Positions 9,477-17,853 of a DNA stretch of 64,000 bases are shown one piece after another. Source of the stretch: Candidatus Rubrivivax defluviihabitans (GTDB taxonomy: Bacteria; Pseudomonadota; Gammaproteobacteria; Burkholderiales; Burkholderiaceae_C); contig JADJMW010000023.1 in assembly GCA_016709385.1 (NCBI GenBank), positions 62,001 to 126,000 on the forward strand, in the 5' to 3' direction. A program made the position numbers and the translations under genes. Positions within the stretch are counted from its first letter, which is position 1, and each line of letters begins with the position of its first letter. The notes under the pieces were generated by a model, which did not search any database, had not been told where the DNA came from, and saw only the letters and a program-made list of their open reading frames with translations.

Positions 9477-10384
9477 GTGCCCTGCCGCCGGCCCTGGGCG
9501 GCGAGCGCTTCGAATTCGACTCGCCCGCCGGCCGCCTGAGCTGCTACGCGGCCGGCCAGGGGGCACCACTGCTGCTGGTGCACAGCGTCAATGCGGCGGC
9601 GTCGGCGGCCGAGGTGCGGCCGCTGTACGAGCATTGGCAGGCCGCGCGTACCGTGTTCGCCGTCGACCTGCCGGGTTACGGCCTCAGCGACCGCAGCGAC
9701 CGCGCCTACACGCCGCGGTTGATGACCGACGCCTTGCATGCCACGCTGGAACAGATTCAGCAGCGCTGCGGCAAGGCCCCGGTGGACGCGCTGGCCGTAT
9801 CGCTGGGCTGCGAATTCCTGGCCCGCGCCGCGGTCGAGGCGCCGGCCCGGGTGCGCCGACTGGCGCTCGTGAGCCCGACCGGATTCAACGGCACACGCCG
9901 CCGTCGCGGGCCGCCGGGCAGCGTGGTCGGCGCACCCTGGATCGAGCGCATGGTGCGCGGCCCCGGCTGGGGCGGGCCCCTGTTCCGTGCGCTCACGCGA
10001 CCAAGCGTGATCCGCTATTTTCTGCGCCGCACCTGGGGTGGCCCGGCCATCGACGAAGCCATGGCCCGCTATGCCGAACTGACCACCCGCGTGCCCGGCG
10101 CCGAGCATGCGCCGCTGGCTTTCCTGTCGGCACAACTGTTCAGCCAGGATATCAATACCGTCTACGAGCAGCTCGTGCAGCCGGTGTGGATGAGCCACGG
10201 CGTGCGCGGCGACTTCACCGACTACCGCGGCAAGGACAGCGTGGCCGGGCGGCCGAACTGGCGCTTCACGGTCTTTGCCACCGGCGCCATGCCGTATTTC
10301 GAGGTGCAGGGCGACTTCAACGCCGCGCTCGGCGACTTCCTCGCTTCTGCTCCCTCTCCCGCCCGCGGGAGAGGGTTGGGGTGA
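9473..10384 (+). CDS. alpha/beta-hydrolase-fold protein, catalytic His apparently lost
   Basis: 303 residues from a GTG at 9473 that overlaps the pfp stop. The fold shows as LLLVHSVN (oxyanion region), VDLPGYGLSDR, and the nucleophile elbow AVSLG (Ser110). At the C-terminal position where active hydrolases read PHFE or PHLE, this protein has PYFE (Tyr275), and no other His follows. It may therefore be a non-hydrolytic or altered member. The last dozen residues (SAPSPARGRG) are encoded by a dispersed inverted repeat that also supplies the stop codon, so the native end was probably elsewhere. Coupling to the PFK gene hints at, but does not prove, a link to carbohydrate metabolism. Confidence 0.75.
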   Translation: MSALPPALGGERFEFDSPAGRLSCYAAGQGAPLLLVHSVNAAASAAEVRPLYEHWQAARTVFAVDLPGYGLSDRSDRAYTPRLMTDALHATLEQIQQRCGKAPVDALAVSLGCEFLARAAVEAPARVRRLALVSPTGFNGTRRRRGPPGSVVGAPWIERMVRGPGWGGPLFRALTRPSVIRYFLRRTWGGPAIDEAMARYAELTTRVPGAEHAPLAFLSAQLFSQDINTVYEQLVQPVWMSHGVRGDFTDYRGKDSVAGRPNWRFTVFATGAMPYFEVQGDFNAALGDFLASAPSPARGRGLG

Positions 10385-10387
10385 GGG
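10352..10387. repeat. REP-like inverted repeat overlapping a gene end
   Basis: An 11-bp perfect stem (10352-10362 with 10365-10375, CCCTCTCCCGC and its complement) is followed by TTGGGGTGAGGG. This pattern recurs in intergenic regions of many proteobacterial genomes. It provides the TGA of the upstream hydrolase gene and lies 13 nt before the convergent acetyltransferase stop, so it could act as a bidirectional transcription end. There is no T tract. Confidence 0.7.
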
Positions 10388-10399
10388 TGGCAGCCGGAC

Positions 10400-13033
10400 C
10401 TACAGTGCCTTCGTCGCGATCCTGAAGTCAGGGTCTTCCGGGAACGCCGCCACCGTGAAGTTCAGGCTGCGCATCAGCCGCAGCATCGGTGCATTGTTGG
10501 CCAGGATCAGGCCCACGATCTCGCTCAGGCCCTTGCTGCGCGCCAGGTCGATGATCGACAGCATCAGCCGCGAGCCCAGGCCCTGGCCCTTGAAGTCGTC
10601 GGCGATGACGAGCGAGAACTCGCAGCTCGTGCCGTCGGGGTTGGTGATGTAGCGCACCACGCCCACCAGCCGTTCGGTCTCGCTGAAGCTGCCGTCCTCG
10701 GCGGTCTGGCGCGTCTTCACCACCGCCACCAGCGCCATCTCGCGGTCGTAGTCGATCAGCGTGTAGCGCGCCAGCATGCGCGCCGGCAATTCCTGCATCG
10801 CGCTGGCGAAGCGGAAGTAGCGGCTCTCCTGCGACAGCCCGCGCACGAAGGCCTGCAGCATCTCGGCGTCGTCGGGCCGGATCGGGCGCAGCGTATACAG
10901 GCCGCCGCCCTTCATCGGCCATTCGCGTTCCTGGCTCGCCGGGTAGGGCAGGATGGCCAGGTGGCCGTAGCTGCCCGGGGACTGCACGGCGTCCTCGATG
11001 ACGATGCGCGCGTCCACCGCCACGGCGCCGGTTTCGTCGACGATGACGGGGTTGATGTCCATCTCGCGCAGCTGCGGCAGCGCGCACACCATTTCCGACA
11101 CGCGCAGCAGCAGGTGCTCAAGCGCCTGCACGTCGGCCGGCGGTGCGCCGCGCCATTCGCCCAGCATGCCGGCGGCGCGCGAGCGTTCGATCAGCCGCCG
11201 CGCCAGGAACTGGTTCAGCGGCGGCAGCTCCATGGCGCGGTCGTTGATGAGCTCGATCATGGTGCCGCCGGCGCCGAAGGTGATGACCGGGCCGAACGGA
11301 TCGTCGGTGGTCAGGCCGACGTAGACCTCGCGGCTCTTGCCGCGGGCGCCGCGGCTGGCCATGGGCTGCACGGTGATGCCGTTGATGCGTGCCCCGGGCT
11401 GCGCCAGCGCCACCGCGTCCAGGATCTCCTGGTAGCGGTCGCGCACCTGGGTGGCGTTGTGCACGTCCAGCGCCACGCCCTGCACGTCGCTCTTGTGCGA
11501 GATGTCGGGCGAGTCGATCTTCAGCGCCACCGGGTAGCCCAGCTGGCTGGCGATGAGCATGGCCTCGTTGGCGCTGCGCGCCAACATGGTGCGGGTCACG
11601 GGCACATGGAACGCGGCCAGCAGCGCCTTGCTCTCCATTTCGGTGAGCACCTTGCGCCGCTCGGCGAGCACACCTTCGATGAGCAGCCGTGCGCCTTCGG
11701 TGTCGGGGTCGGCCAGGTGCGACAGCGGCGGCGGCGTCTGTTGCAGCAACTGCTGGTTGCGGTAGAAGCTGGCGATGCTGTGGAAGGCGTCGACCGCGCC
11801 CTCCGGGGTGCGGAAGACCGGCATCAGCTTGGCCGCGAGCAGATCGCGCGACGGGCCCGCGCTGGCTTCGCCCATCCAGCAGCCGAGCACCGGCTTGGCC
11901 GCGGGCGAGAAGGCTTCGCCCACGGCGCGCGCCACGGCCTCGGGGTTGCCGCTAGCCTTGGGCGAGTGGATGAGCAGCACGCCGTCGGTGCTGCGGTCGG
12001 CGATGGCCACCTGCATGGCCTGCACATAGGCCTCGCCCGTGGTCTCCTCGCCGAGATCGTTGACGCCGGCCACCTGCAGGCCCAGCACACTGGCCCAGTC
12101 GGCGGCCAGCACGCCCGGCCCGCCGCCATTGGTGACGATGGCGAGCCGCTCGCCCACCGGCCGGAAACGCGAGGCCAGGCACTTGGCGGCCGAGAACAGC
12201 TGCGTAAATTGACGCACGCGCACCACGCCGGCGCGGCGCAGCACGGCGTCGAACACTTCGTCGGAGCCGACGATGGACGCCGAGTGCGTGAGCGCCACGC
12301 TGCGGCCCGCCGGCTGGCGGCCGGACTTCATCACCACCACCGGCTTGGCATGGGCGGCGGCGCGCAGCGCGCTCACGAAACGCCGCGCGTGGCGGATGCC
12401 TTCCATGTAAACCAGGATGCTCTGAGTCTGCGCATCGGTGGACAGGTAGTCCAGCACCTGGGACAGCTCGACCGCGGTATTGGGCCCCAGCGAGACGACG
12501 GTGGAAAAGCCCACGCCCTGCTCGCGCGCCCAGTCCAGGATGGCCGCGGTGAGCGCACCCGACTGCGACACCAGCGCCAGCGGACCCGCGGCCGCCATGG
12601 GCCCCAGCCCGCTGGCGTTGAGCATCAGCGCCGGGCGCTGCAGGCCCAGGCTGTTGGGCCCGAGCAGGCACACGCCGTGGCGGCGCGCCGTCTGGTGCAG
12701 TTCGCTGCACTGGGCCGGCGGCATGCCGCTGGACAGCACCAGCGCGGCGCGGCAGCGGATGCGGCCGGCGATTTCCAGCGCCGCCAGCGCCTGCTCGTGC
12801 GGCAGCGCGATGAGCGCCAGGTCGGCGCGCGACTTGGCCAGGTCGGCCAGCGTGCCGGTGGTGGCCACGTCCAGCCAGGTCAGCAGGCCGGCATAGCCGC
12901 CCTCGCGCAGGCCGCGGCGCAGCGTGGCGGCCAGCGGGGTGGGGGGCTCGGCGTCGGGGTCGCCGGCAAAGGCGACGATCGAGGCCGGATTGAACAGCGG
13001 GGTCAGGAAGTGGCGGTCCACGGCAATCCACAT
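10400..13033 (-). CDS. pat: Pat/PatZ-type protein lysine acetyltransferase (acyl-CoA synthetase-like + GNAT)
   Basis: 877 residues, matching the roughly 880 of Salmonella Pat. Order of parts: an N-terminal CoA-binding Rossmann domain (FNPASIVAFAG), succinyl-CoA-synthetase-like domains, an ATP-grasp domain (from about 480), and a C-terminal GNAT domain (about 710-877) with the acetyl-CoA loop in FKGQGLGSRLM. Pat acetylates an active-site lysine of acetyl-CoA synthetase and other enzymes, shutting off acetate activation. The protein retains His in LTHSASIVGSD, the position that is phosphorylated in ADP-forming acyl-CoA synthetases; I remember enterobacterial homologues as having lost it. It stands alone on the minus strand. 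Confidence 0.88.
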   Translation of the reverse strand: MWIAVDRHFLTPLFNPASIVAFAGDPDAEPPTPLAATLRRGLREGGYAGLLTWLDVATTGTLADLAKSRADLALIALPHEQALAALEIAGRIRCRAALVLSSGMPPAQCSELHQTARRHGVCLLGPNSLGLQRPALMLNASGLGPMAAAGPLALVSQSGALTAAILDWAREQGVGFSTVVSLGPNTAVELSQVLDYLSTDAQTQSILVYMEGIRHARRFVSALRAAAHAKPVVVMKSGRQPAGRSVALTHSASIVGSDEVFDAVLRRAGVVRVRQFTQLFSAAKCLASRFRPVGERLAIVTNGGGPGVLAADWASVLGLQVAGVNDLGEETTGEAYVQAMQVAIADRSTDGVLLIHSPKASGNPEAVARAVGEAFSPAAKPVLGCWMGEASAGPSRDLLAAKLMPVFRTPEGAVDAFHSIASFYRNQQLLQQTPPPLSHLADPDTEGARLLIEGVLAERRKVLTEMESKALLAAFHVPVTRTMLARSANEAMLIASQLGYPVALKIDSPDISHKSDVQGVALDVHNATQVRDRYQEILDAVALAQPGARINGITVQPMASRGARGKSREVYVGLTTDDPFGPVITFGAGGTMIELINDRAMELPPLNQFLARRLIERSRAAGMLGEWRGAPPADVQALEHLLLRVSEMVCALPQLREMDINPVIVDETGAVAVDARIVIEDAVQSPGSYGHLAILPYPASQEREWPMKGGGLYTLRPIRPDDAEMLQAFVRGLSQESRYFRFASAMQELPARMLARYTLIDYDREMALVAVVKTRQTAEDGSFSETERLVGVVRYITNPDGTSCEFSLVIADDFKGQGLGSRLMLSIIDLARSKGLSEIVGLILANNAPMLRLMRSLNFTVAAFPEDPDFRIATKAL

Positions 13034-13212
13034 GCAGTCAGCATGCCCGCAGCATAGGCCCGCGGCGGTGGCCGGTTCATGACATGGCGCAGGCGCGGCC
13101 CAACCAGGTCACGAAACAGCCGCACTGCGGCGCGCGGCCGCCCCGTGCGCGGTGCACGGCGGGCGTGGATACTTCATCGCCGCGGCATCCGCGCCGCCGA
13201 CGAGAGGGTTTC

Positions 13213-13923
13213 TTGGCGATCCCCGAATTCATGGCGGCCCGGGCCGCCGAATTGACGACCTCCCTGGCCGACCCCTGGCAGTGGCTGGCCCTGGGCGCGG
13301 CCGGCCTGGCGGCGGTGCTGATCGTGGTCAGCGCCTTCGTCAAGACCATCATCCCGCTGCGCTGGCTGGCGGTGGCCAGCAATACCGGCTTCATCGTCTA
13401 CGGCCTCGTGCACCCGGCGCTGCTGATCCTGGCGCTGCACCTCACGCTGCTGCCGATCAACCTGTGGCGGGTGGCCGAGATGCACCGGCTGACGCGCCGC
13501 GTGCGCCGCGCCGCGGCGTCGGCCAGTGAGGTACAGGTGTGGTTGCGGCCGTACATGAAGCGCCGCCGCATCAGGAGCGGCGAGGTGCTGTTCCGCCGCG
13601 ACGACCCCGCCGACCGACTGTATTTCCTGGTCGAAGGCCGGCTGGAGGTGGTGGAGAAGGGGGTTGTCATCGAAGCCGGTCAGATGTTCGGCGAGATCGC
13701 CTTCTTCGCCCCCGAGGGTCGCCGCACGGGCACGGTGCGCTGCGTCGAGCCCGGCATGGTGCTGTCGATCGACGAGACGACCTTCAAGCAGCTGCTGTTC
13801 CAGAATCCGGCCTTCGGCCTGCAGATCCTGAGCCTGATCGCCGGCCACCTGAGCGGCGACGTGCGGCGGCTCGAGGCCCTCGTCGAGGCCCGCAGCGAAG
13901 TTCCGCCACCGCCGACGCAGTGA
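13213..13923 (+). CDS. membrane protein with three N-terminal helices and cyclic nucleotide-binding domain (Popeye-like layout)
   Basis: 236 residues. A short leader precedes about three hydrophobic segments (roughly residues 20-85), then a cytosolic cNMP-binding beta-roll with the phosphate-binding-cassette-like MFGEIAFFAPEGRRTGTVRC. Three helices plus one cNMP domain resemble the Popeye/POPDC architecture rather than Crp regulators, since there is no DNA-binding domain. TTG at 13213 was chosen for its GAGAGGG upstream; ATG at 13231 is the alternative and removes six residues. It could sense cAMP or c-di-nucleotides at the membrane; no partner is evident. It is divergent from the Pat gene, which is notable because enterobacterial Pat biology is cAMP-linked. 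Confidence 0.75.
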   Translation: MAIPEFMAARAAELTTSLADPWQWLALGAAGLAAVLIVVSAFVKTIIPLRWLAVASNTGFIVYGLVHPALLILALHLTLLPINLWRVAEMHRLTRRVRRAAASASEVQVWLRPYMKRRRIRSGEVLFRRDDPADRLYFLVEGRLEVVEKGVVIEAGQMFGEIAFFAPEGRRTGTVRCVEPGMVLSIDETTFKQLLFQNPAFGLQILSLIAGHLSGDVRRLEALVEARSEVPPPPTQ

Positions 13924-13995
13924 CCTGTTTACACTGCGCGCCAGCGCGTCGCGCCGCAGCACAGCCGAGTTCCCAACCACTTGCGCAGGTCTCGA

Positions 13996-14418
13996 ATGAA
14001 ACTCCAGTTCTTCCTTGCCGCCCCTTTGCTGGCGCTGGCCGTGAACGCGGTGGCCGCACAACCCAAGACACGGTTCATGGATCACTCCAACCAGAACCTC
14101 ATCGACGAAGCGGCCGCCATCGCGGTGATGAACGAGAACATCCCGGAGCGGGTGTGGAAGATCCACCCCGCCAGCCGCTACATCTTCACCAGCCAGGTCG
14201 AGGGTGGCATCACGCCCTCGGGCACCTGCGTGGTGGCCGCGCGCGTGATCCTGATGCCGCTCACCGGCGCAGCGAAGGCGGTGCTGTTCCGGCCGCAGAA
14301 GACGGCCACCGCCTTCGACGCCGTGCCCGGCGCCAATCTCGATCGGTGCCGTGACCTGGCGCGCGCCAAGCTGAAGGAGGCCACCGTGGCGGTGGTCTCG
14401 GCCATCGTCAAGAGCTGA
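13996..14418 (+). CDS. small secreted hypothetical protein
   Basis: 140 residues starting with a signal peptide (MKLQFFLAAPLLALAVNAVA, cleavage after AVA near residue 21). The mature part is a small mixed alpha/beta protein with two Cys (Thr-Cys-Val and Asp-Arg-Cys segments) that could form one disulfide in the periplasm. I do not recognise the family. It ends 11 bases inside the convergent PEP-CTERM gene. No catalytic motif is visible. Confidence 0.65.
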   Translation: MKLQFFLAAPLLALAVNAVAAQPKTRFMDHSNQNLIDEAAAIAVMNENIPERVWKIHPASRYIFTSQVEGGITPSGTCVVAARVILMPLTGAAKAVLFRPQKTATAFDAVPGANLDRCRDLARAKLKEATVAVVSAIVKS

Positions 14419-15367
14419 TCGAGCGCCTGCGCCGCATGGCGCCGGCCAGCGTGGCCAGGCCCAGCAGCCACAAGGCCCAGAAGCCCGGCTCGGGCACCAC
14501 CGTCACCGGGCCCGGCGGCAATTCCGCTGGGGCCGGGCGGAACGGACCCAGCGGTCCGTCGGGCGGCGGCGTGGACACGGTGCCGCCGATTTCGTCGCCG
14601 TCCGACGGTGCCGGGTCGATGAAGGGCAGGCCACCCCCGCCCGAGCTCCGCGGAACGCTGCCGGTGTCGATCGGCCTGGGGCCGAAACTCGAGGCGGGGC
14701 CGCCATCCGCGACGCGGACCGGTCCGTCCGCGGCGGTGTCGACGCCGTCGACCCCGGGCAGCGGTGACACGATGCGAGCGGGCTGCGAAGCGTCCGCCTG
14801 CTGGGCAAAAGTCAGGCCCGCACCGGGGGCTTCGAACTGCAGTTCGTCGGATTGCGCTGCGGCGGTCGAATTCGGTTCGGGTGCGGCGGGACTTTCCACC
14901 GCGGCGGGGAGGGCGCCGCCGACGGTGGCAGGATCGCCGGCGGCGGCAGCCGCCGAGCGGGCGGGTGGCAGGCGCGTCACGCGGCTGACATTGCGGCACA
15001 CCGTGGGCACGATGATGCAATGCCCGCTTTCGCAATAGACGAGCCCGCGCTCTTCGGTGGTCGGCGTCCACTGGGTGCGCGTCACCGTGCGGCAGATCTG
15101 GCCCTGGCCGAAATGCATGTCGCGGATCTCGGGGCTGTAGAGGTGCTGGCCCACGACCGTGTCGCGCCGGATGACGGCGATGTCGTCGTACTGGCGTGAG
15201 GCCATGCGCTTCTTCAGCGCCGCGCGCACCGGTTCGGGAATGTCGGTGTAGCGGTCCACGGCCGTGACCACGTTGCCGATGTAGGGGTCGACGCCAGGGC
15301 GGTCCCATGAACACGCCGGCAGCGTGGTGGCAGAAACCGCGAGTGCGGCGGCGAACAGCAAGGACAT
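14408..15367 (-). CDS. PEP-CTERM sorting-domain protein, cysteine-rich secreted domain
   Basis: 319 residues. A hydrophobic leader ends in LPAC (Cys19), which could be a weak lipobox. Residues about 30-130 form a Cys-containing domain with conserved-looking FGQGQICRTVTRTQW and VYCESGHCIIVPTVCRNV, followed by a long Pro/Ala/Gly-rich linker (130-285). The end is a textbook PEP-CTERM tripartite signal: VPEP, a hydrophobic segment, then RRRR. Such signals are processed by exosortase and the protein is delivered to the surface or exopolysaccharide; no exosortase gene lies in this window. The ATG at 15367 is the first plausible start before the leader. Confidence 0.75.
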   Translation of the reverse strand: MSLLFAAALAVSATTLPACSWDRPGVDPYIGNVVTAVDRYTDIPEPVRAALKKRMASRQYDDIAVIRRDTVVGQHLYSPEIRDMHFGQGQICRTVTRTQWTPTTEERGLVYCESGHCIIVPTVCRNVSRVTRLPPARSAAAAAGDPATVGGALPAAVESPAAPEPNSTAAAQSDELQFEAPGAGLTFAQQADASQPARIVSPLPGVDGVDTAADGPVRVADGGPASSFGPRPIDTGSVPRSSGGGGLPFIDPAPSDGDEIGGTVSTPPPDGPLGPFRPAPAELPPGPVTVVPEPGFWALWLLGLATLAGAMRRRRSISS

Positions 15368-15507
15368 GAATTTCCCAATCTTGGGCGGGGCCAGGCGCCT
15401 GCAAATTTCCGCGCTTGACTCGAAGCCCGATGCATGCAGTGTAGGCACGGAAGCCGGGCGCGAACTCCACTTGCAACAGACACCGCGACCTGCGTCACGG
15501 TGCAAAT

Positions 15508-16533
15508 TCACGCGCCGGGCAGGGCCGGCGGTGCCGCGGCGCCCAGGCCACGCGTGGCGGCCATCAGGCGCACCAGGCCGAACAGCGCGTCGACATTCGG
15601 CGTGGCGATGCCCACGTGCCCGCCGATCTCGCGCACCGCGCCGAGCAGGGCGTCGATCTCCAGCGGCCGGCCGGCTTCCACGTCCTGCAGCATCGAGGTC
15701 TTGAAGGCGCCGAGCTTGCGCGTCACGGCGTGGCGTTCCTCGGGTCGCTGCTCGATGGGGATGCCAAAGGCAGCACCGATGGCCTGGGCCTCCAGCATCA
15801 CCGCGCTGCAGAAGTTGCGCACCAGCGGGTCGTCGAGGATGCGGTCGCAGGTCGCTCCGGTGAGGGCGGAAATGGGGTTCATGGTCATGTTGCCCCACAG
15901 CTTGAACCACACCTCGCGCTGGATGCGTTCGGAGAGCGTGACCACGAAGCCGGCGTTCGACAGCAGCGTCGCCGCCGTCTGCAGCCGGCCGTCGCTGCCG
16001 CCCCCGGCCAGACCCAGGATCAGGCCCTGGCCGTTGACATGGCGCACCCGGCCGGGCGCGACGACGGCACTGGACAGATGCACCACGCAGCCGATGACGC
16101 GTTCGGCCGGGATGCAGCGGCGCACCGTGCCGCCGGGGTCGACCGACTCCAGCGCCAGGCCCTGGCAGGGGCCGGGAAGCTGCTCGAAGAACCACCAGGG
16201 CACGCCGTTCATGGCGGCCAGCACGGCCGTGCGCGGACCGCACAACGCCGCCACCGCTGGCGCCACGGCGGCCAGCGCCGGGCCCTTGACGGCCACCACG
16301 ACCAGGTCCTGCGGCCCCAGCGCGGCCGCATCGTCGCTGGCCCGCAGCGGCACGGCAACGCTGCCTTCGGCGGTATCCAGCCGCAGGCCATGCCTCTGCA
16401 CGGCGGCCAGCGTCTCGCCGCGCGCCAGCGCCGAAAGCTGCAGCGTGGCGGCCTGTGGTGCGGGCAGCCGCGTTCCCAGCCAGCCGGCGATGAGGCCGCC
16501 GATGGCGCCGAGACCGACGATGCAGACTTTCAT
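15508..16533 (-). CDS. 2-dehydropantoate 2-reductase family protein (PanE/ApbA)
   Basis: 341 residues. The Rossmann motif GLGAIGG is at 7-13, and the catalytic Lys211 and Asn215 lie in VWFKLWGNMTMNP, the family signature. The protein is longer than E. coli PanE (303) and lacks other pantothenate genes nearby, so it may reduce a different 2-keto acid with NADPH. It is divergent from the dienelactone hydrolase gene. Confidence 0.85.
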   Translation of the reverse strand: MKVCIVGLGAIGGLIAGWLGTRLPAPQAATLQLSALARGETLAAVQRHGLRLDTAEGSVAVPLRASDDAAALGPQDLVVVAVKGPALAAVAPAVAALCGPRTAVLAAMNGVPWWFFEQLPGPCQGLALESVDPGGTVRRCIPAERVIGCVVHLSSAVVAPGRVRHVNGQGLILGLAGGGSDGRLQTAATLLSNAGFVVTLSERIQREVWFKLWGNMTMNPISALTGATCDRILDDPLVRNFCSAVMLEAQAIGAAFGIPIEQRPEERHAVTRKLGAFKTSMLQDVEAGRPLEIDALLGAVREIGGHVGIATPNVDALFGLVRLMAATRGLGAAAPPALPGA

Positions 16534-16660
16534 GGGGTTCGGGGCGGGATCGCCGTGATGACCATGCCCGATTGTTTCTCAAGGCCGTGCCGGTTCGGCC
16601 GCTGCGCCAGAATGCGCGTTCCCACCCCCCCCTCATCACCCGTCACAGGAGGATCCAGCC

Positions 16661-17359
16661 ATGGGCCAGACCGTCACCTACCAGCGCCCCGATGGGCAAA
16701 GCGTGCAGGCTTATCTTGCCGAGCCGGCCTCGCCTCGGGGCGCTCCCGGCGTGGTGGTGATCCAGGAGTGGTGGGGCCTGAACGACCAGATCCGCGGCGT
16801 GGCCGACCGTTATGCGAAGCAGGGCTACCGCGCGCTGGTGCCCGACCTGTACCGCGGCAAGAGCACGGTGGAAGCGGCCGAGGCCGAGCACCTGATGGGC
16901 AACCTGGATTTCGGCGACGCCGCCGGCCAGGACGTGCGCGGCGCGGTGCAGTTCTTGAAGGCCGGCGGCAGCGCCAAGGTCGGCGTCACGGGTTTTTGCA
17001 TGGGCGGTGCGCTCACGCTGCTGGCCGCCGTGAATGTGCCCGAGGTGGACGCCGCCGTCGTCTTCTACGGCTACCCGCCGCTGGAGTACGTGGACGCGAG
17101 CAGGATCAAGGCGCCGCTGATGGGCCACTGGGCGCTGCACGACGTGCCGTTTCCGATCGCCGGCGTCGATGCTCTGGAAGGCAAGCTGCAGGCGGCGAAG
17201 GTGGGCTATGAATTCCACCGCTACGACGCCCAGCATGCCTTCTTCAACGAGACGCAGGTGGGTGAGAAGAAGTTGTTGCCGGTGATCGAATACGAACCGG
17301 CGGCGGCCCAGCTGGCCTGGCAGCGCACGCTGGGCTTCTTCGAGCGCCATCTGCGCTGA
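16661..17359 (+). CDS. dienelactone hydrolase family protein
   Basis: 232 residues. The active-site set of dienelactone hydrolases is present: Glu36 in QEWWGL, the nucleophile Cys113 in GFCMGG, and His192 in DAQHAFFN. The start ATG follows an AGGAGG-type site (CACAGGAGGATC). The enzyme would hydrolyse 4-carboxymethylenebut-2-en-4-olide-type lactones or related esters in the cytoplasm. It is a single gene; no chlorocatechol genes are nearby, so the physiological substrate is unknown. Confidence 0.88.
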   Translation: MGQTVTYQRPDGQSVQAYLAEPASPRGAPGVVVIQEWWGLNDQIRGVADRYAKQGYRALVPDLYRGKSTVEAAEAEHLMGNLDFGDAAGQDVRGAVQFLKAGGSAKVGVTGFCMGGALTLLAAVNVPEVDAAVVFYGYPPLEYVDASRIKAPLMGHWALHDVPFPIAGVDALEGKLQAAKVGYEFHRYDAQHAFFNETQVGEKKLLPVIEYEPAAAQLAWQRTLGFFERHLR

Positions 17360-17519
17360 ACGAGGCGGCCGAGGCCCGCGCGACGATCACCACGCAGAGG
17401 ACTGCACAGCGACGAGCCGGTGCAGGCCGCGGCCGGCATTCTGCGCGGCGCTTGCGCCTCGCGCGTTGCGCGCGTGCCGACCTCGACCGCCGAACCCCGG
17501 GCTCGCCCCGGTGCCTCAG
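17360..17519. other. non-coding stretch before the insertion-like element
   Basis: Between the dienelactone hydrolase stop and the element at 17520 I see no convincing start codon with a ribosome-binding site, no hairpin of note and no RNA gene. The last five bases (CTCAG, 17515-17519) are the left copy of the target duplication. Confidence 0.5.
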
Positions 17520-17852
17520 AGCTTGTGAAGGTATGAATCGCACCCGCGCCGGGGTGGCCAAGGGCCGTGGGCAAGGCGCGGCGCGCCGCCCATGTCTCGG
17601 ACCTGGGCCAGCGGCGCAACGCGGCCCACGGCCCTTGGGTACCCCGGCCCGAAGGGTGAGGTCCCAGAAAGGGCCCACTCGTCGTTGCGAAGCTTCGCCG
17701 GGGGTGAGCCCGGACGCAAACAGTCCACACGGACTGTTTGCGCCTGGCGAACGCCAGCGACTCTGGCGCTGGCCCCACCCCGACTGTGCTTCGCGCCTAG
17801 ATTGGGCCCTTTCTGGGGCCTCACGCGGGTGCGATTCATATCTTCACAAGCT
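17520..17852. mobile_element. MITE-like element, 333 bp, 29-bp terminal inverted repeats, 5-bp target duplication
   Basis: The ends 17520-17548 and 17824-17852 are inverted copies, 28 of 29 identical (starting AGCTTGTGAAG). They are flanked by the direct repeat CTCAG at 17515-17519 and 17853-17857, the footprint of a 5-bp staggered insertion. Inside lie three further inverted pairs: 17549-17571 with 17625-17647 (two mismatches), 17656-17677 with 17803-17824 (one mismatch), and a 12-bp hairpin 17715-17726/17731-17742. No open frame in it looks like a transposase, so it would need one in trans. The stop codon of the minus-strand ATPase gene lies within the right CTCAG copy. I do not recognise the family. 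Confidence 0.75.
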
Positions 17853-17853
17853 C

